This document shows, one piece after another, positions 1 to 5,871 of a DNA stretch of 8,896 bases. Position 1 is the stretch's first letter; each line of letters begins with the position of its first letter. The position numbers were made by a program, and so were the translations under genes. The DNA is from Betaproteobacteria bacterium (GTDB lineage Bacteria; Pseudomonadota; Gammaproteobacteria; Burkholderiales; SG8-41): NCBI GenBank assembly GCA_028292065.1, contig JAQGNC010000298.1:1-8896 (forward strand), written 5' to 3'. Below the pieces are notes generated by a model that saw only the letters and a program-made list of their open reading frames with translations, was not told the DNA's origin and did no database searches.

Positions 1-150
1 CCGTTCGCCCTGAGCGAGGCGCGGCCACGCAGTCGAACGGCCATTCACCCCCGTTCGCCCTGTGCGTGGCGTGGCCACGCAGTCGAACGGCCATACACCC
101 CCGTACGCCCTGAGCGAGGCGCGGCCACGCAGTCGAAGGGGAACGGCGGG
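1..150. repeat. 50-bp palindromic tandem repeat array, three units
   Basis: Three units of exactly 50 bp begin at 1, 51 and 101. Each starts with CCGTTCG (CCGTACG in unit 3). In units 1 and 2 the 40-bp core ends in CGAACGG, the inverted complement of its start, and a near-identical 10-bp linker follows (41-50 and 91-100). Unit 2 also carries a perfect 12-bp palindrome, GCGTGGCCACGC, at 69-80; in the other units it is imperfect. Unit 3 diverges after about 137. This looks like a REP/BIME-type intergenic repeat that can form cruciforms or RNA hairpins. The array may extend beyond the left edge. No protein is supported here. Confidence 0.8.
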
Positions 151-225
151 TTCATGCTTCGACAGGCCTGTCCTGAGCCTGTCGAAGGGCTCAGCACGAA
201 CGGCCGTTCACCCCCGTTCGCCCTG
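151..225. repeat. Palindromic intergenic repeat (CTTCGACAGGC type)
   Basis: CTTCGACAGGC at 157-167 is matched by its exact inverted complement GCCTGTCGAAG at 177-187, giving an 11-bp stem around a 9-nt loop. From about 197 to 225 the sequence returns to the junction of the upstream 50-bp array (CGAACGGCC, linker, CCGTTCGCCCTG), so this element sits inside a fourth, modified unit. Repeats with this core are common between genes of high-GC proteobacteria; that is background knowledge, not a search result. Confidence 0.75.
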
Positions 226-227
226 GA

Positions 228-250
228 ATGCCGCAGACCTGCCGCGGCAT
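228..250 (-). terminator. Possible hairpin terminator downstream of the EF-hand-loop gene
   Basis: ATGCCGC at 228-234 pairs with GCGGCAT at 244-250, a 7-bp stem with a 9-nt loop. It lies 33 bp past the stop codon of the minus-strand gene ending at 283. No T-run follows on the minus strand, so an intrinsic terminator is not established. It could be a 3'-end stabilising hairpin or part of the repeat region. Confidence 0.3.
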
Positions 251-282
251 GGGCGCGCGCGTGTGCGGCGCTCGCTGAAAAC

Positions 283-687
283 CTAGCGCGTGCCGCCGGC
301 GCTGCTGCGGCCTTCCATGCCGCTCGCGTTCGTCGGGTCACGCATCAACGGCTGCGCGGCCGACTCGTTCGCCGCACTCGGCGTCACCGGGTTGGGCAAG
401 TTGGGATTGTCGGCCCGAGGCGCGAGCCGCGTGCCGTCCACCTGGCGTTCAGTCGAAGCCTTGGACTCGCTCGGATTCGATCGATTGTCGAGCGTGGGCA
501 TCGCATTCACTCCGCTCGGGATGCCCTGGTTGAAGGTCGGCGTATTCTCCACGGTCGCGGGCGTGCCCACGCCGCGATCGCCCGAATCCATCACGCCGTT
601 CCTGTTGCGGTCCTGCGCGCCCGCCGACGCGGCGCCGAGCACGGCGGCCGCGAATGCTGCGCTCAAAAGCATGGTGCGTTTGTTCAT
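283..687 (-). CDS. Exported protein of unknown function with an EF-hand-like calcium loop
   Basis: I do not recognise this 134-residue protein as a named family. Residues 1-25 form a clear Sec signal peptide: N-terminal K3 and R4, an Ala/Leu-rich core, and cleavage probably after A22 or Q25. Right behind it, residues 26-37 read DRNRNGVMDSGD. This matches the 12-position EF-hand loop, with D26, N28, N30, G31, D34 and D37 at positions 1, 3, 5, 6, 9 and 12. The remaining ~95 residues are rich in Asn, Pro, Ser, Thr and Ala with no hydrophobic core, so they are probably disordered. The protein is therefore likely periplasmic or secreted, and calcium binding is an inference from one loop. The ATG at 687 is supported by AGGAG at 695-699, 7 nt upstream. 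It lies downstream of the methyltransferase on the same strand, with an 86-bp gap, so it may have its own promoter. Confidence 0.75.
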   Translation of the reverse strand: MNKRTMLLSAAFAAAVLGAASAGAQDRNRNGVMDSGDRGVGTPATVENTPTFNQGIPSGVNAMPTLDNRSNPSESKASTERQVDGTRLAPRADNPNLPNPVTPSAANESAAQPLMRDPTNASGMEGRSSAGGTR

Positions 688-748
688 AGCTCCACTCCTG
701 TAAGGTTTAGAGCTCTCCGAAGCTCACCCGCCTCTGTTGGCAATTGCT

Positions 749-790
749 GTGCCGCGAGCGGCACGAGCACCGATCACGGCACTTGTGCCG
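749..790 (-). terminator. Paired GTGCCG/CGGCAC hairpins at the methyltransferase 3' end
   Basis: GTGCCG (749-754) and CGGCAC (759-764) form a 6-bp stem with a CGAG loop, about 10 nt past the methyltransferase stop at 774-776. A second pair, CGGCAC (777-782) and GTGCCG (785-790), overlaps the last codons. The four arms share one sequence, so they can pair in more than one way. No T-run follows on the minus strand, so this is a weak or Rho-assisted terminator candidate at best. Confidence 0.3.
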
Positions 791-1625
791 CCACTGGCGA
801 TCTCACGGCGGTCCACCGGAACGTCCTGCCGCCTGCAGTCGCTTCCCCGCCCATGCGTTCGCCGTCGATCGCGCCCTTGAATTCGACGGTGCCTGGCGGC
901 AGCGCCAGCTTGAACACGACCCGGTCGGCGTCGACCTTGCCGCCGGCCAGCGGCACTGCCTTGCCGCCCGCGCGGGTCGAGCCGTCGAGCACCTGATACT
1001 GCTGCTGCAGCGCGAGCGCTACAGGCACATTGAAAAGTCCCGGCGCGCTCACCTGCCACACCCCCTGCACCCGCGCCGGCACGACCCAGTAGAAGAGGTT
1101 CGATTTCCACGGGCCCGGGGAGCCGTATTTCTCGGGCAGGTCGACGCTCGTCTCGCGATCGGGTTTCCAGTCACCGAAAGGAAAATCGTGCGCCACGATG
1201 CGGGTTCCGGGCTTGAGCTCGCGTATGAACTTCGCCTGGAGGTTCTGCATCATTCCCGGCAGCAGGTAGAGCGTGACGACCGTCGCTGACTCGATCGGCG
1301 CCTGCAGCACGTCCTGCTGCACGAAGCTCACGCGATCGGCGAGCCCGCGCTTCTGCGCTTCGGCGTTGCTTTGCGCGACGAGCTCGGGATCGATGTCGAA
1401 ACCCCGGCCTCGCGCGCTGTGGCGCTGCGCGGCAGTGAGCACGATGCGCCCGTCGCCGGAGCCGAGATCGATGACGAAATCTTTCGGCCCGACTTTCGCG
1501 AAATCGAGCATCGCGTCGACGACTGCCTGCGGCGTCGGCACGTAAGGGCCGCCGGTGCGCTCTATGTCGGCGGCGTAAAGCGCACCGGACAACACGATCG
1601 CGGCGGCAGACACAACCGTGCGCAT
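774..1625 (-). CDS. Exported class I SAM-dependent methyltransferase
   Basis: This 283-residue protein (from the start chosen here) has a Sec signal peptide (MRTVVSAAAIVLSGALYA, cleavage near residue 18). A Rossmann methyltransferase core follows. It opens with PYVPTPQAVVDAM (about 27-39) and then the SAM-binding glycine motif DLGSGDGR (53-60). The acidic motif II residues lie in GFDIDPE (about 75-81), and a QQD motif lies near 103-105. The same opening and motif occur in many bacterial proteins annotated as methyltransferases, related to the FAM173 lysine methyltransferase group. The substrate is unknown. Residues from about 195 onward form an extra, beta-rich C-terminal region. The reading frame stays open to a GTG at 1757, but that would overlap the divergent gene and bury the signal peptide. 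ATG at 1625 places the signal peptide at the N terminus; ATG at 1661 is also possible. No start has a convincing ribosome-binding site. A SAM enzyme outside the cytoplasm would be odd, because SAM is cytoplasmic; the hydrophobic segment could be a membrane anchor instead. Confidence 0.8.
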   Translation of the reverse strand: MRTVVSAAAIVLSGALYAADIERTGGPYVPTPQAVVDAMLDFAKVGPKDFVIDLGSGDGRIVLTAAQRHSARGRGFDIDPELVAQSNAEAQKRGLADRVSFVQQDVLQAPIESATVVTLYLLPGMMQNLQAKFIRELKPGTRIVAHDFPFGDWKPDRETSVDLPEKYGSPGPWKSNLFYWVVPARVQGVWQVSAPGLFNVPVALALQQQYQVLDGSTRAGGKAVPLAGGKVDADRVVFKLALPPGTVEFKGAIDGERMGGEATAGGRTFRWTAVRSPVAAQVP

Positions 1626-1691
1626 AAAGCGCGCGCCGGACACTCGGGCGGGAGAGGGCATGGGCGCGGCTTCAGGTAACATCACCGGCGA

Positions 1692-1700
1692 AGTATAAAT
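1692..1700. promoter_or_regulatory. Candidate overlapping divergent -10 elements
   Basis: The AT-rich patch AGTATAAAT stands out in GC-rich DNA between two divergent genes. On the minus strand it reads TATACT (1697-1692), five of six matches to the -10 consensus, and would start transcription near 1685, ahead of the methyltransferase. On the plus strand TATAAA (1694-1699) also matches five of six, with a weak -35 (TTCAGG, 1671-1676) at 17-bp spacing, giving a leader of about 44 nt before the ATG at 1750. No good -35 is visible for the minus direction. Confidence 0.35.
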
Positions 1701-1715
1701 CCCGATCTTTCGTTT

Positions 1716-1741
1716 CGCATTCATCATTCCGCATTCATCAT
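1716..1741. repeat. Short direct repeat CGCATTCATCAT, two copies
   Basis: CGCATTCATCAT occurs at 1716-1727 and again at 1730-1741, a 14-bp period. It lies just upstream of the amidohydrolase ATG at 1750, where a ribosome-binding site would be expected; none is visible. It could be a regulator site repeated at non-helical phasing or a simple duplication. Confidence 0.6.
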
Positions 1742-1749
1742 CACACACC

Positions 1750-2655
1750 ATGAACACGCCTCCTCCTCACGCCGCCTCTCCCGCAGCGCCGCTGTGCGCA
1801 GCGCCCGACGCCCATCCGCGCAAGCCGCGCATGGCCATGCCCCGCAACGCCTGTGACACCCACGCGCACATCTGCGGTCCCATCGAGCGCCATCCGTATT
1901 CGGAGCGCCGCGTCTATACCCCGCCCGACGCCCTGCTCCCCGCGTACCGGCAGATGCTCGACACGCTCGGCGTGCAGCGGATGGTGCTCGTGCAGCCCAG
2001 CGTCTACGGCAGCGACAACAGCGTCATGCTCGACGCGATGGCGAAGCTCGGGAACGCCGCGCGAGGTGTCGCCGTGGTGGACGACGAGGTGAGCGACGCC
2101 GAGCTCGAGCGGCTCGATGCCGCCGGCGTGCGCGGCGTGCGCATCAACGTCGTCGACGTCGCCGAAGGCAAAGGCATGATCGCGATGGAGCCGCTCGTCG
2201 CGCTCGCGCAGCGGATAAAGCGCTACGGCTGGCACGTCGAATTCCTGATGCACGCCGACGAGTTCCCCGGGCTCGACCGGCTCTTCGCCGATTTCCCGGT
2301 CGACATCGTGCTCGGTCACCTGGGCTACATGAAAACCGACAAAGGCCTTGCGGACCCCGGCTTTCAGGCGCTGCTGCGGCTCGCCGAGCGCGGCAAAGCG
2401 TGGGTGAAGCTCACCGGGCCTTACCGCATCTCGACGGGGCCGATGCCGCACGCGGACACCGTGCCCTTCGCCCACGCGCTGATGAACGCCGCTCCCGACC
2501 GCGTGATCTGGGGCACCGACTGGCCGCACGTCATGGTCAAAGGCGCGATGCCGAACGATGGCGATATCGCCGACCTGCTGCTCGAGTGGGTGCCGGACGA
2601 GACGCTGCGGGAGAAAGTGCTGGTCGCGAATCCGGCGAAGCTTTACGGGTTTTGA
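1750..2655 (+). CDS. LigI-like amidohydrolase (amidohydrolase_2 family)
   Basis: This 301-residue TIM-barrel hydrolase belongs to the amidohydrolase_2 group that includes 2-pyrone-4,6-dicarboxylate lactonase (LigI). The metal-site type motif CDTHAHICGP spans 35-44, with H38 and H40 on strand 1. VQPSVYGSDN follows at 81-90, GVRGVRIN at 126-133, H168 in FLMHAD, H190 in LGHLGY, the Gly-Pro-Tyr-Arg stretch at 223-226, and the catalytic aspartate D257 in WGTDWPH (254-260). From family knowledge, the Arg residues near 131 and 226 resemble those that bind carboxylates in LigI. Hydrolysis of a lactone or related carboxylated ring compound is therefore plausible, but the substrate is not determined. 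Length is normal for the family. ATG at 1750 lacks a ribosome-binding site; ATG at 1831 (residue 28), just before the conserved domain, is an alternative that would remove a Pro/Ala-rich tail. It is divergent from the methyltransferase and stands alone, convergent with tctA. Confidence 0.85.
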   Translation: MNTPPPHAASPAAPLCAAPDAHPRKPRMAMPRNACDTHAHICGPIERHPYSERRVYTPPDALLPAYRQMLDTLGVQRMVLVQPSVYGSDNSVMLDAMAKLGNAARGVAVVDDEVSDAELERLDAAGVRGVRINVVDVAEGKGMIAMEPLVALAQRIKRYGWHVEFLMHADEFPGLDRLFADFPVDIVLGHLGYMKTDKGLADPGFQALLRLAERGKAWVKLTGPYRISTGPMPHADTVPFAHALMNAAPDRVIWGTDWPHVMVKGAMPNDGDIADLLLEWVPDETLREKVLVANPAKLYGF

Positions 2656-2698
2656 AGGAGTGGCCGGATAGGAGTGAGGAGGTGAAGGTGCGGGGGAG

Positions 2699-2793
2699 CG
2701 TCATTCCGGACGCGCGGTAGCGCAAGTGATCCGGAATCCATCTTGAATCGGTTGAACGTCAACATGGGTTCTGGCCTGCGCCAGAACGACGGC
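2699..2793. repeat. REP-like palindromes between convergent genes; possible two-way terminator
   Basis: ATTCCGGA (2703-2710) pairs with TCCGGAAT (2730-2737) around a 19-nt GC-rich loop. TTCTGGC (2769-2775) pairs with GCCAGAA (2780-2786) around CTGC. Both lie in the 181-bp gap between the convergent amidohydrolase and tctA stops, so they could end transcripts from both sides. T-runs are absent. Nothing else is visible in 2656-2836. Confidence 0.6.
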
Positions 2794-2836
2794 TGTCGTG
2801 GCGCGTCACCGCGTTTCCGATCACCTTCACGTCAAC

Positions 2837-4360
2837 TCAGTCCGGCACCTCGTCGAGCCCCACCTTCGAGCGCCAGTCCTTCTTCTTCGACAGGAGCGGC
2901 TTCAAACCCAGGAGCAGGAGCAGCACGCCGAGGCACAGCATCGTGAGTGCGATCGGGCGCTGGAGGAAGATCGTGTAATCGCCCGCGCTCATCGCGAGCG
3001 ACTGGCGCAGCGAGAGCTCGAGCATCGGCGCGAGCACGAGGCCGAGCGCGACCGGCGCGAGGTCGTAGCCGAACTTCCTCAACGCGTATCCGACCCCGCC
3101 CATGATCAGCATGATCCACACGTCGACCACGCTGTTGGAGACCGAATAGCAACCGAGTATGCAAAAGCACAGGATGCCCGGATACAGATACGCATAGGGA
3201 ATCCTCAGCAGGTTCACGAAGAGGCCGACGAGCGGCAGGTTGAGGATGAGCAGCACGACGTTGCCGACATACATGCTCGCGACGAAACCCCAGAAGAGCT
3301 CGGGCTGGTTCTGGATCATCGTGGGGCCCGGCGAGATGCCGTGCACCATCACCGCCGCGATCATCACGGCGGTGACCGGACCCGTCGGTATGCCGAGCGC
3401 CATCATCGGCACGAAAGCGCCGGTCGCCGCGGAATTGTTCGCCGACTCGGGACCGGCCACGCCTTCGATCGCGCCTTTGCCGAAGCGCTCCGGATGTTTG
3501 GAGAGCCGCCGCTCGAGCCCGTACGAGACGAACGACGAAATCACGTGGGCCGAGCCCGGGATGATGCCGATCAGGAAACCGAGCAGGCTTCCGCGCGCGA
3601 TCGGGCCGACCGAATCCTTGAACTCGCGCGCTGACGGCATGAGCTCGCGGAACTTCGGGATGCGCACTTTCGGCCCTTCGCCCGCCGCCGCCGTCATGAG
3701 GATCTCGGAGATGCCGAAGAGCCCCACCGCCACCGGGACGATGCCCACGCCGTCGCCGAGCTCGATCACGCCGAAGCTGAAGCGCGTGTATCCCGTCATC
3801 GCGTCGATGCCGATCATGCCGAGCAGCAGGCCGAACGCGGCCATCGCCAGCGTTTTAGGCATCGAGCCGCCGCTCATGTAGGCGAGGATGAAAAAGCCCA
3901 TCATCAGGAGCGCGGTGTACTCCGGAGGCCCGAAGCGCAGCGCGAGGGCGGCGAGTGTCGGCGCGAGCAGCATCAGCCCGATTACGCCGAACGTTCCCGC
4001 GACGAACGACCCGATCGCCGCGATCGCGAGCGCGGCTCCCGCCCGCCCGTTCTGCGTCATCGCATAACCGTCGACGCACGTCATCACCGATGCCGCTTCG
4101 CCCGGTATGCGCATGAGGATCGAGGTCGTCGAGCCGCCGTACATCGCGCCGTAGTAGACGCCGCCGAGCAGCACCATCGCGATGATGGGGTTCAGGCCGA
4201 AAGTCGCGGGAAGCAGCAGGCTGATGCCGGCGAGCGGACCCAGTCCCGGCATCATGCCGACGAGCGTGCCGATGACGCACCCGGCAAACGCGTAGCCGAG
4301 GACGTTCCACTGCAGTGCGACCTGGAATCCGAGGAGTAGGTTCTGGAAAGTGTCAGCCAT
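2837..4360 (-). CDS. tctA: TctA, large membrane subunit of tripartite tricarboxylate transporter
   Basis: This 507-residue multi-pass membrane protein, with about 11-12 hydrophobic segments, is the translocating subunit of a TTT-family secondary carboxylate importer. The family signatures are clear: GTLVGMMPGLGPLAGIS (31-47), the GGVYYGAMYGGSTTSIL block (66-82), and PGEAASVMTCVDGY (86-99). The second half repeats the pattern, with GFLIGIIPGS at 261-270, SFVSYGLERR at 276-285, and GPESANNSAATG plus ALGIPTG between 303 and 327. Two similar halves with a Pro-Gly motif each fit the known inverted-repeat build of the family. Length is typical. The ATG at 4360 was chosen because the conserved N terminus begins there and the tctB stop lies just 2 nt upstream; the frame stays open further upstream only as an overlap with tctB. 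Ribosome binding (GGTGA) is weak, so translational coupling to tctB is likely. It is the last gene of tctCBA. Confidence 0.93.
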   Translation of the reverse strand: MADTFQNLLLGFQVALQWNVLGYAFAGCVIGTLVGMMPGLGPLAGISLLLPATFGLNPIIAMVLLGGVYYGAMYGGSTTSILMRIPGEAASVMTCVDGYAMTQNGRAGAALAIAAIGSFVAGTFGVIGLMLLAPTLAALALRFGPPEYTALLMMGFFILAYMSGGSMPKTLAMAAFGLLLGMIGIDAMTGYTRFSFGVIELGDGVGIVPVAVGLFGISEILMTAAAGEGPKVRIPKFRELMPSAREFKDSVGPIARGSLLGFLIGIIPGSAHVISSFVSYGLERRLSKHPERFGKGAIEGVAGPESANNSAATGAFVPMMALGIPTGPVTAVMIAAVMVHGISPGPTMIQNQPELFWGFVASMYVGNVVLLILNLPLVGLFVNLLRIPYAYLYPGILCFCILGCYSVSNSVVDVWIMLIMGGVGYALRKFGYDLAPVALGLVLAPMLELSLRQSLAMSAGDYTIFLQRPIALTMLCLGVLLLLLGLKPLLSKKKDWRSKVGLDEVPD

Positions 4361-4362
4361 GT

Positions 4363-4818
4363 TCACCAGCCCAGCGGGCCGCGCGGCAGCGGCACGCGCA
4401 GCAGCGTGCCGATGAAGTAGAACGAAAGGAGAGAGAAGCCGATCGCGACCGATGCGACCGCGAGCGGCTTCTTGTGCTCCATGACGCCGAGAAAGAAGAC
4501 GAGGAGCGACATGACGGTGATGCGATAGCCGAGGTGCTCGAGCGCGTAGGTCGCGACCGCGCAGGCGACGAGGATCATCGCCGCACGTTTCGCCTCGGGC
4601 CACTGCATTTCGCTCAGTGGCTCCGACGACGCGCCCTTGAGCGCGATCAGCAAACCGATGACACCGAGAAACACCGCGATGAGGAGCGGCGTATAGCCCG
4701 CCCCCGGCTCCTGCACCGAACCCAGCGGATAGGCGCGGTTCTGCCATCCGACGAAAAGTGCAAGCGCCAACAGCATCAGCCCGGAGAGCTGATCGTTGCG
4801 AAGTCGCGGCAGGCTCAT
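4363..4818 (-). CDS. tctB: TctB, small membrane subunit of tripartite tricarboxylate transporter
   Basis: This 151-residue integral membrane protein has hydrophobic segments near 12-25, 43-60, 80-98, 99-112 and 117-136; TctB proteins usually have four. The family marks are YPLGS followed by PGAGYTPLLIA (about 30-48) and the C-terminal FYFIGTLLRVPLPRGPLG (132-149). TctB sequences vary widely, so position between a Bug-type tctC and tctA is strong support. The subunit works with TctA in the inner membrane and is needed for transport in studied systems, though its exact role is unclear. It starts 5 nt after the tctC stop and ends 2 nt before the tctA ATG, a tightly packed operon. The ribosome-binding site is poor, which again suggests coupled translation. 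Confidence 0.9.
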   Translation of the reverse strand: MSLPRLRNDQLSGLMLLALALFVGWQNRAYPLGSVQEPGAGYTPLLIAVFLGVIGLLIALKGASSEPLSEMQWPEAKRAAMILVACAVATYALEHLGYRITVMSLLVFFLGVMEHKKPLAVASVAIGFSLLSFYFIGTLLRVPLPRGPLGW

Positions 4819-4823
4819 CTCGG

Positions 4824-5798
4824 TTACTTTTTATCTTCGATGCGGCCGATGCGCTTGATCGCAGTGCTCAGCATGCGCGCATCCTTCTCGAGAAACTGCT
4901 TGAACTCGGGCCCGTCGAGATACATGACCGGCGTTTGCACTTTCGCCATCGACGTCTTGAACTCGGGGAACGCGACCGCTTTACGCACCGCATCGCGCAG
5001 GATGGTGACGGTGGGCTCCGCAACGCCTTTCGGTGCGAACACGCCGGACCACACGTAGAACTCGACGTCATAGCCGAGCTCTTTGAGCGTAGGCGCGTCG
5101 GGGAAAGCCGCGTGCCGTTTGGCGCCCCAGCTCGCGAGCACGCGAATCTTCTGGCTCTGCACATGCTGCAGCGCCATCGCGGGCGGCGACGACCACATCG
5201 CGGCGTTGCCGCCGAGCACGAGCGTCATGGCGGGCCCGCCGCCGACTGCGGGCACCTGCCGCATGCGAACGCCGGCGGCATGGAGAAACATTTCCATCGG
5301 GAGGTGAGACGGACCGTAGAGGCCCGAATGCGAATACACGATTTCGCCCGGACGCTTCTTCGCGTCCTCCACGAGCTCTTTCACCGATTTCCACGGGGTT
5401 CCCGCGCCGACTGCGAGCACAGGTGGGTCGGCTGCGAGCAGCGCGATCGGCGTGAACTGGTCGCGGCTGTACGCAGGCTTGCGGCCGAACATCTCGTCCA
5501 CTTCCGGAATGGTGGAGAACGATACGAGCGACACCATGATGGTGTAGCCGTCGGGCTTCGAGTTCGCGACGTTCTGTATGCCGACGGCGCCGGACGCGCC
5601 GGCCTTGTTGACGACGACCACCGGTTGTTTGAGCACCTGCTCCATCGACACCGACAGCGGGCGCGCGGACAAGTCGGCCATGCCGCCCGGCGGGAACGGT
5701 ACGACGACGCTGATGGGACGGTTGGGGAAGGATTCCTGCGACAAAGCGGACAGCGGGGTAAGCACTAAACAAACGGCAGCAGCAAGACGCGCGAGCAT
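4824..5798 (-). CDS. tctC: TctC/Bug-type periplasmic solute-binding protein
   Basis: This 324-residue periplasmic binding protein delivers a carboxylate to TctAB. The signal peptide is MLARLAAAVCLVLTPLSALS, with cleavage near residue 20. The mature part has the Bug signatures: FPNRPISVVVPFPPGGMADLSAR (24-46, with D42), VVVNKAGASGAVG (61-73), KPDGYTI (81-87), the ligand-side loop SHSGLYGPSHLPMEMF (156-171), and FAPKGVAEP (254-262). In Bug proteins the two loops around the PGG and NK-GA motifs hold the ligand carboxylate through main chain and water. Ligand identity is not readable; Bug members bind di- and tricarboxylates, aromatic acids or nicotinate. An in-frame ATG at 5825 has AGGAGG only 2 nt upstream, too close, and would put acidic residues before the signal peptide. 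The ATG at 5798 (GGAG 11 nt upstream) fits the signal peptide better. It is the first gene of tctCBA. Confidence 0.9.
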   Translation of the reverse strand: MLARLAAAVCLVLTPLSALSQESFPNRPISVVVPFPPGGMADLSARPLSVSMEQVLKQPVVVVNKAGASGAVGIQNVANSKPDGYTIMVSLVSFSTIPEVDEMFGRKPAYSRDQFTPIALLAADPPVLAVGAGTPWKSVKELVEDAKKRPGEIVYSHSGLYGPSHLPMEMFLHAAGVRMRQVPAVGGGPAMTLVLGGNAAMWSSPPAMALQHVQSQKIRVLASWGAKRHAAFPDAPTLKELGYDVEFYVWSGVFAPKGVAEPTVTILRDAVRKAVAFPEFKTSMAKVQTPVMYLDGPEFKQFLEKDARMLSTAIKRIGRIEDKK

Positions 5799-5871
5799 TA
5801 TTAAAGTGTCTCCGTCGGTTAACATCGCCTCCTGGTTATGGAGTCTAAATCAAAATGACGGTGAGATAGTA
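5799..5871. promoter_or_regulatory. Divergent promoter region between tctCBA and the aldolase/amidase cluster
   Basis: Only 73 bp (46 bp if tctC starts at 5825) separate the two divergent starts, so both operons must share control DNA or have promoters inside coding sequence. It is AT-richer than its surroundings. A weak plus-strand pair is visible: TTAACA at 5819-5824 and TCTAAA at 5844-5849, 19 bp apart. AGGAGG on the minus strand lies at 5833-5828. There is no clear operator palindrome apart from the hexamer GTTAAC at 5818-5823. Confidence 0.4.

Noticed and set aside
1..225. CRISPR array
   Set aside because: The 50-bp units repeat along their whole length, including the 10-bp linkers, so there are no unique spacers, and no cas gene is visible.
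154..996. Long plus-strand open frame of 280 codons
   Set aside because: It runs through the repeat array and antisense to the EF-hand-loop gene and the methyltransferase. Its composition is Arg/Ala/His-rich with no motif, as expected for a shadow frame in high-GC DNA.
1741..2529. Minus-strand open frame of 262 codons opposite the amidohydrolase
   Set aside because: It is His/Arg/Val-rich with no domain pattern, while the plus strand encodes a clear, conserved amidohydrolase.
2798..3634. Plus-strand open frame of 278 codons opposite tctA
   Set aside because: It is extremely Arg/His/Glu-rich, typical of antisense translation of a hydrophobic membrane protein in GC-rich DNA.
4361..4747. Upstream in-frame extension of tctA
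   Set aside because: The extension lies inside tctB in another frame, is Arg/Ala-rich and unlike any TctA N terminus. The ATG at 4360 fits the family length and the operon spacing.
4758..5768. Plus-strand open frame of 336 codons opposite tctC
   Set aside because: It is antisense to the well-supported Bug protein and full of His/Arg runs with no recognisable family.
5578..5871. Upstream in-frame extension of the aldolase-like gene
   Set aside because: It is antisense to tctC and has no similarity to an aldolase N terminus. The ATG at 5872 begins the conserved region.
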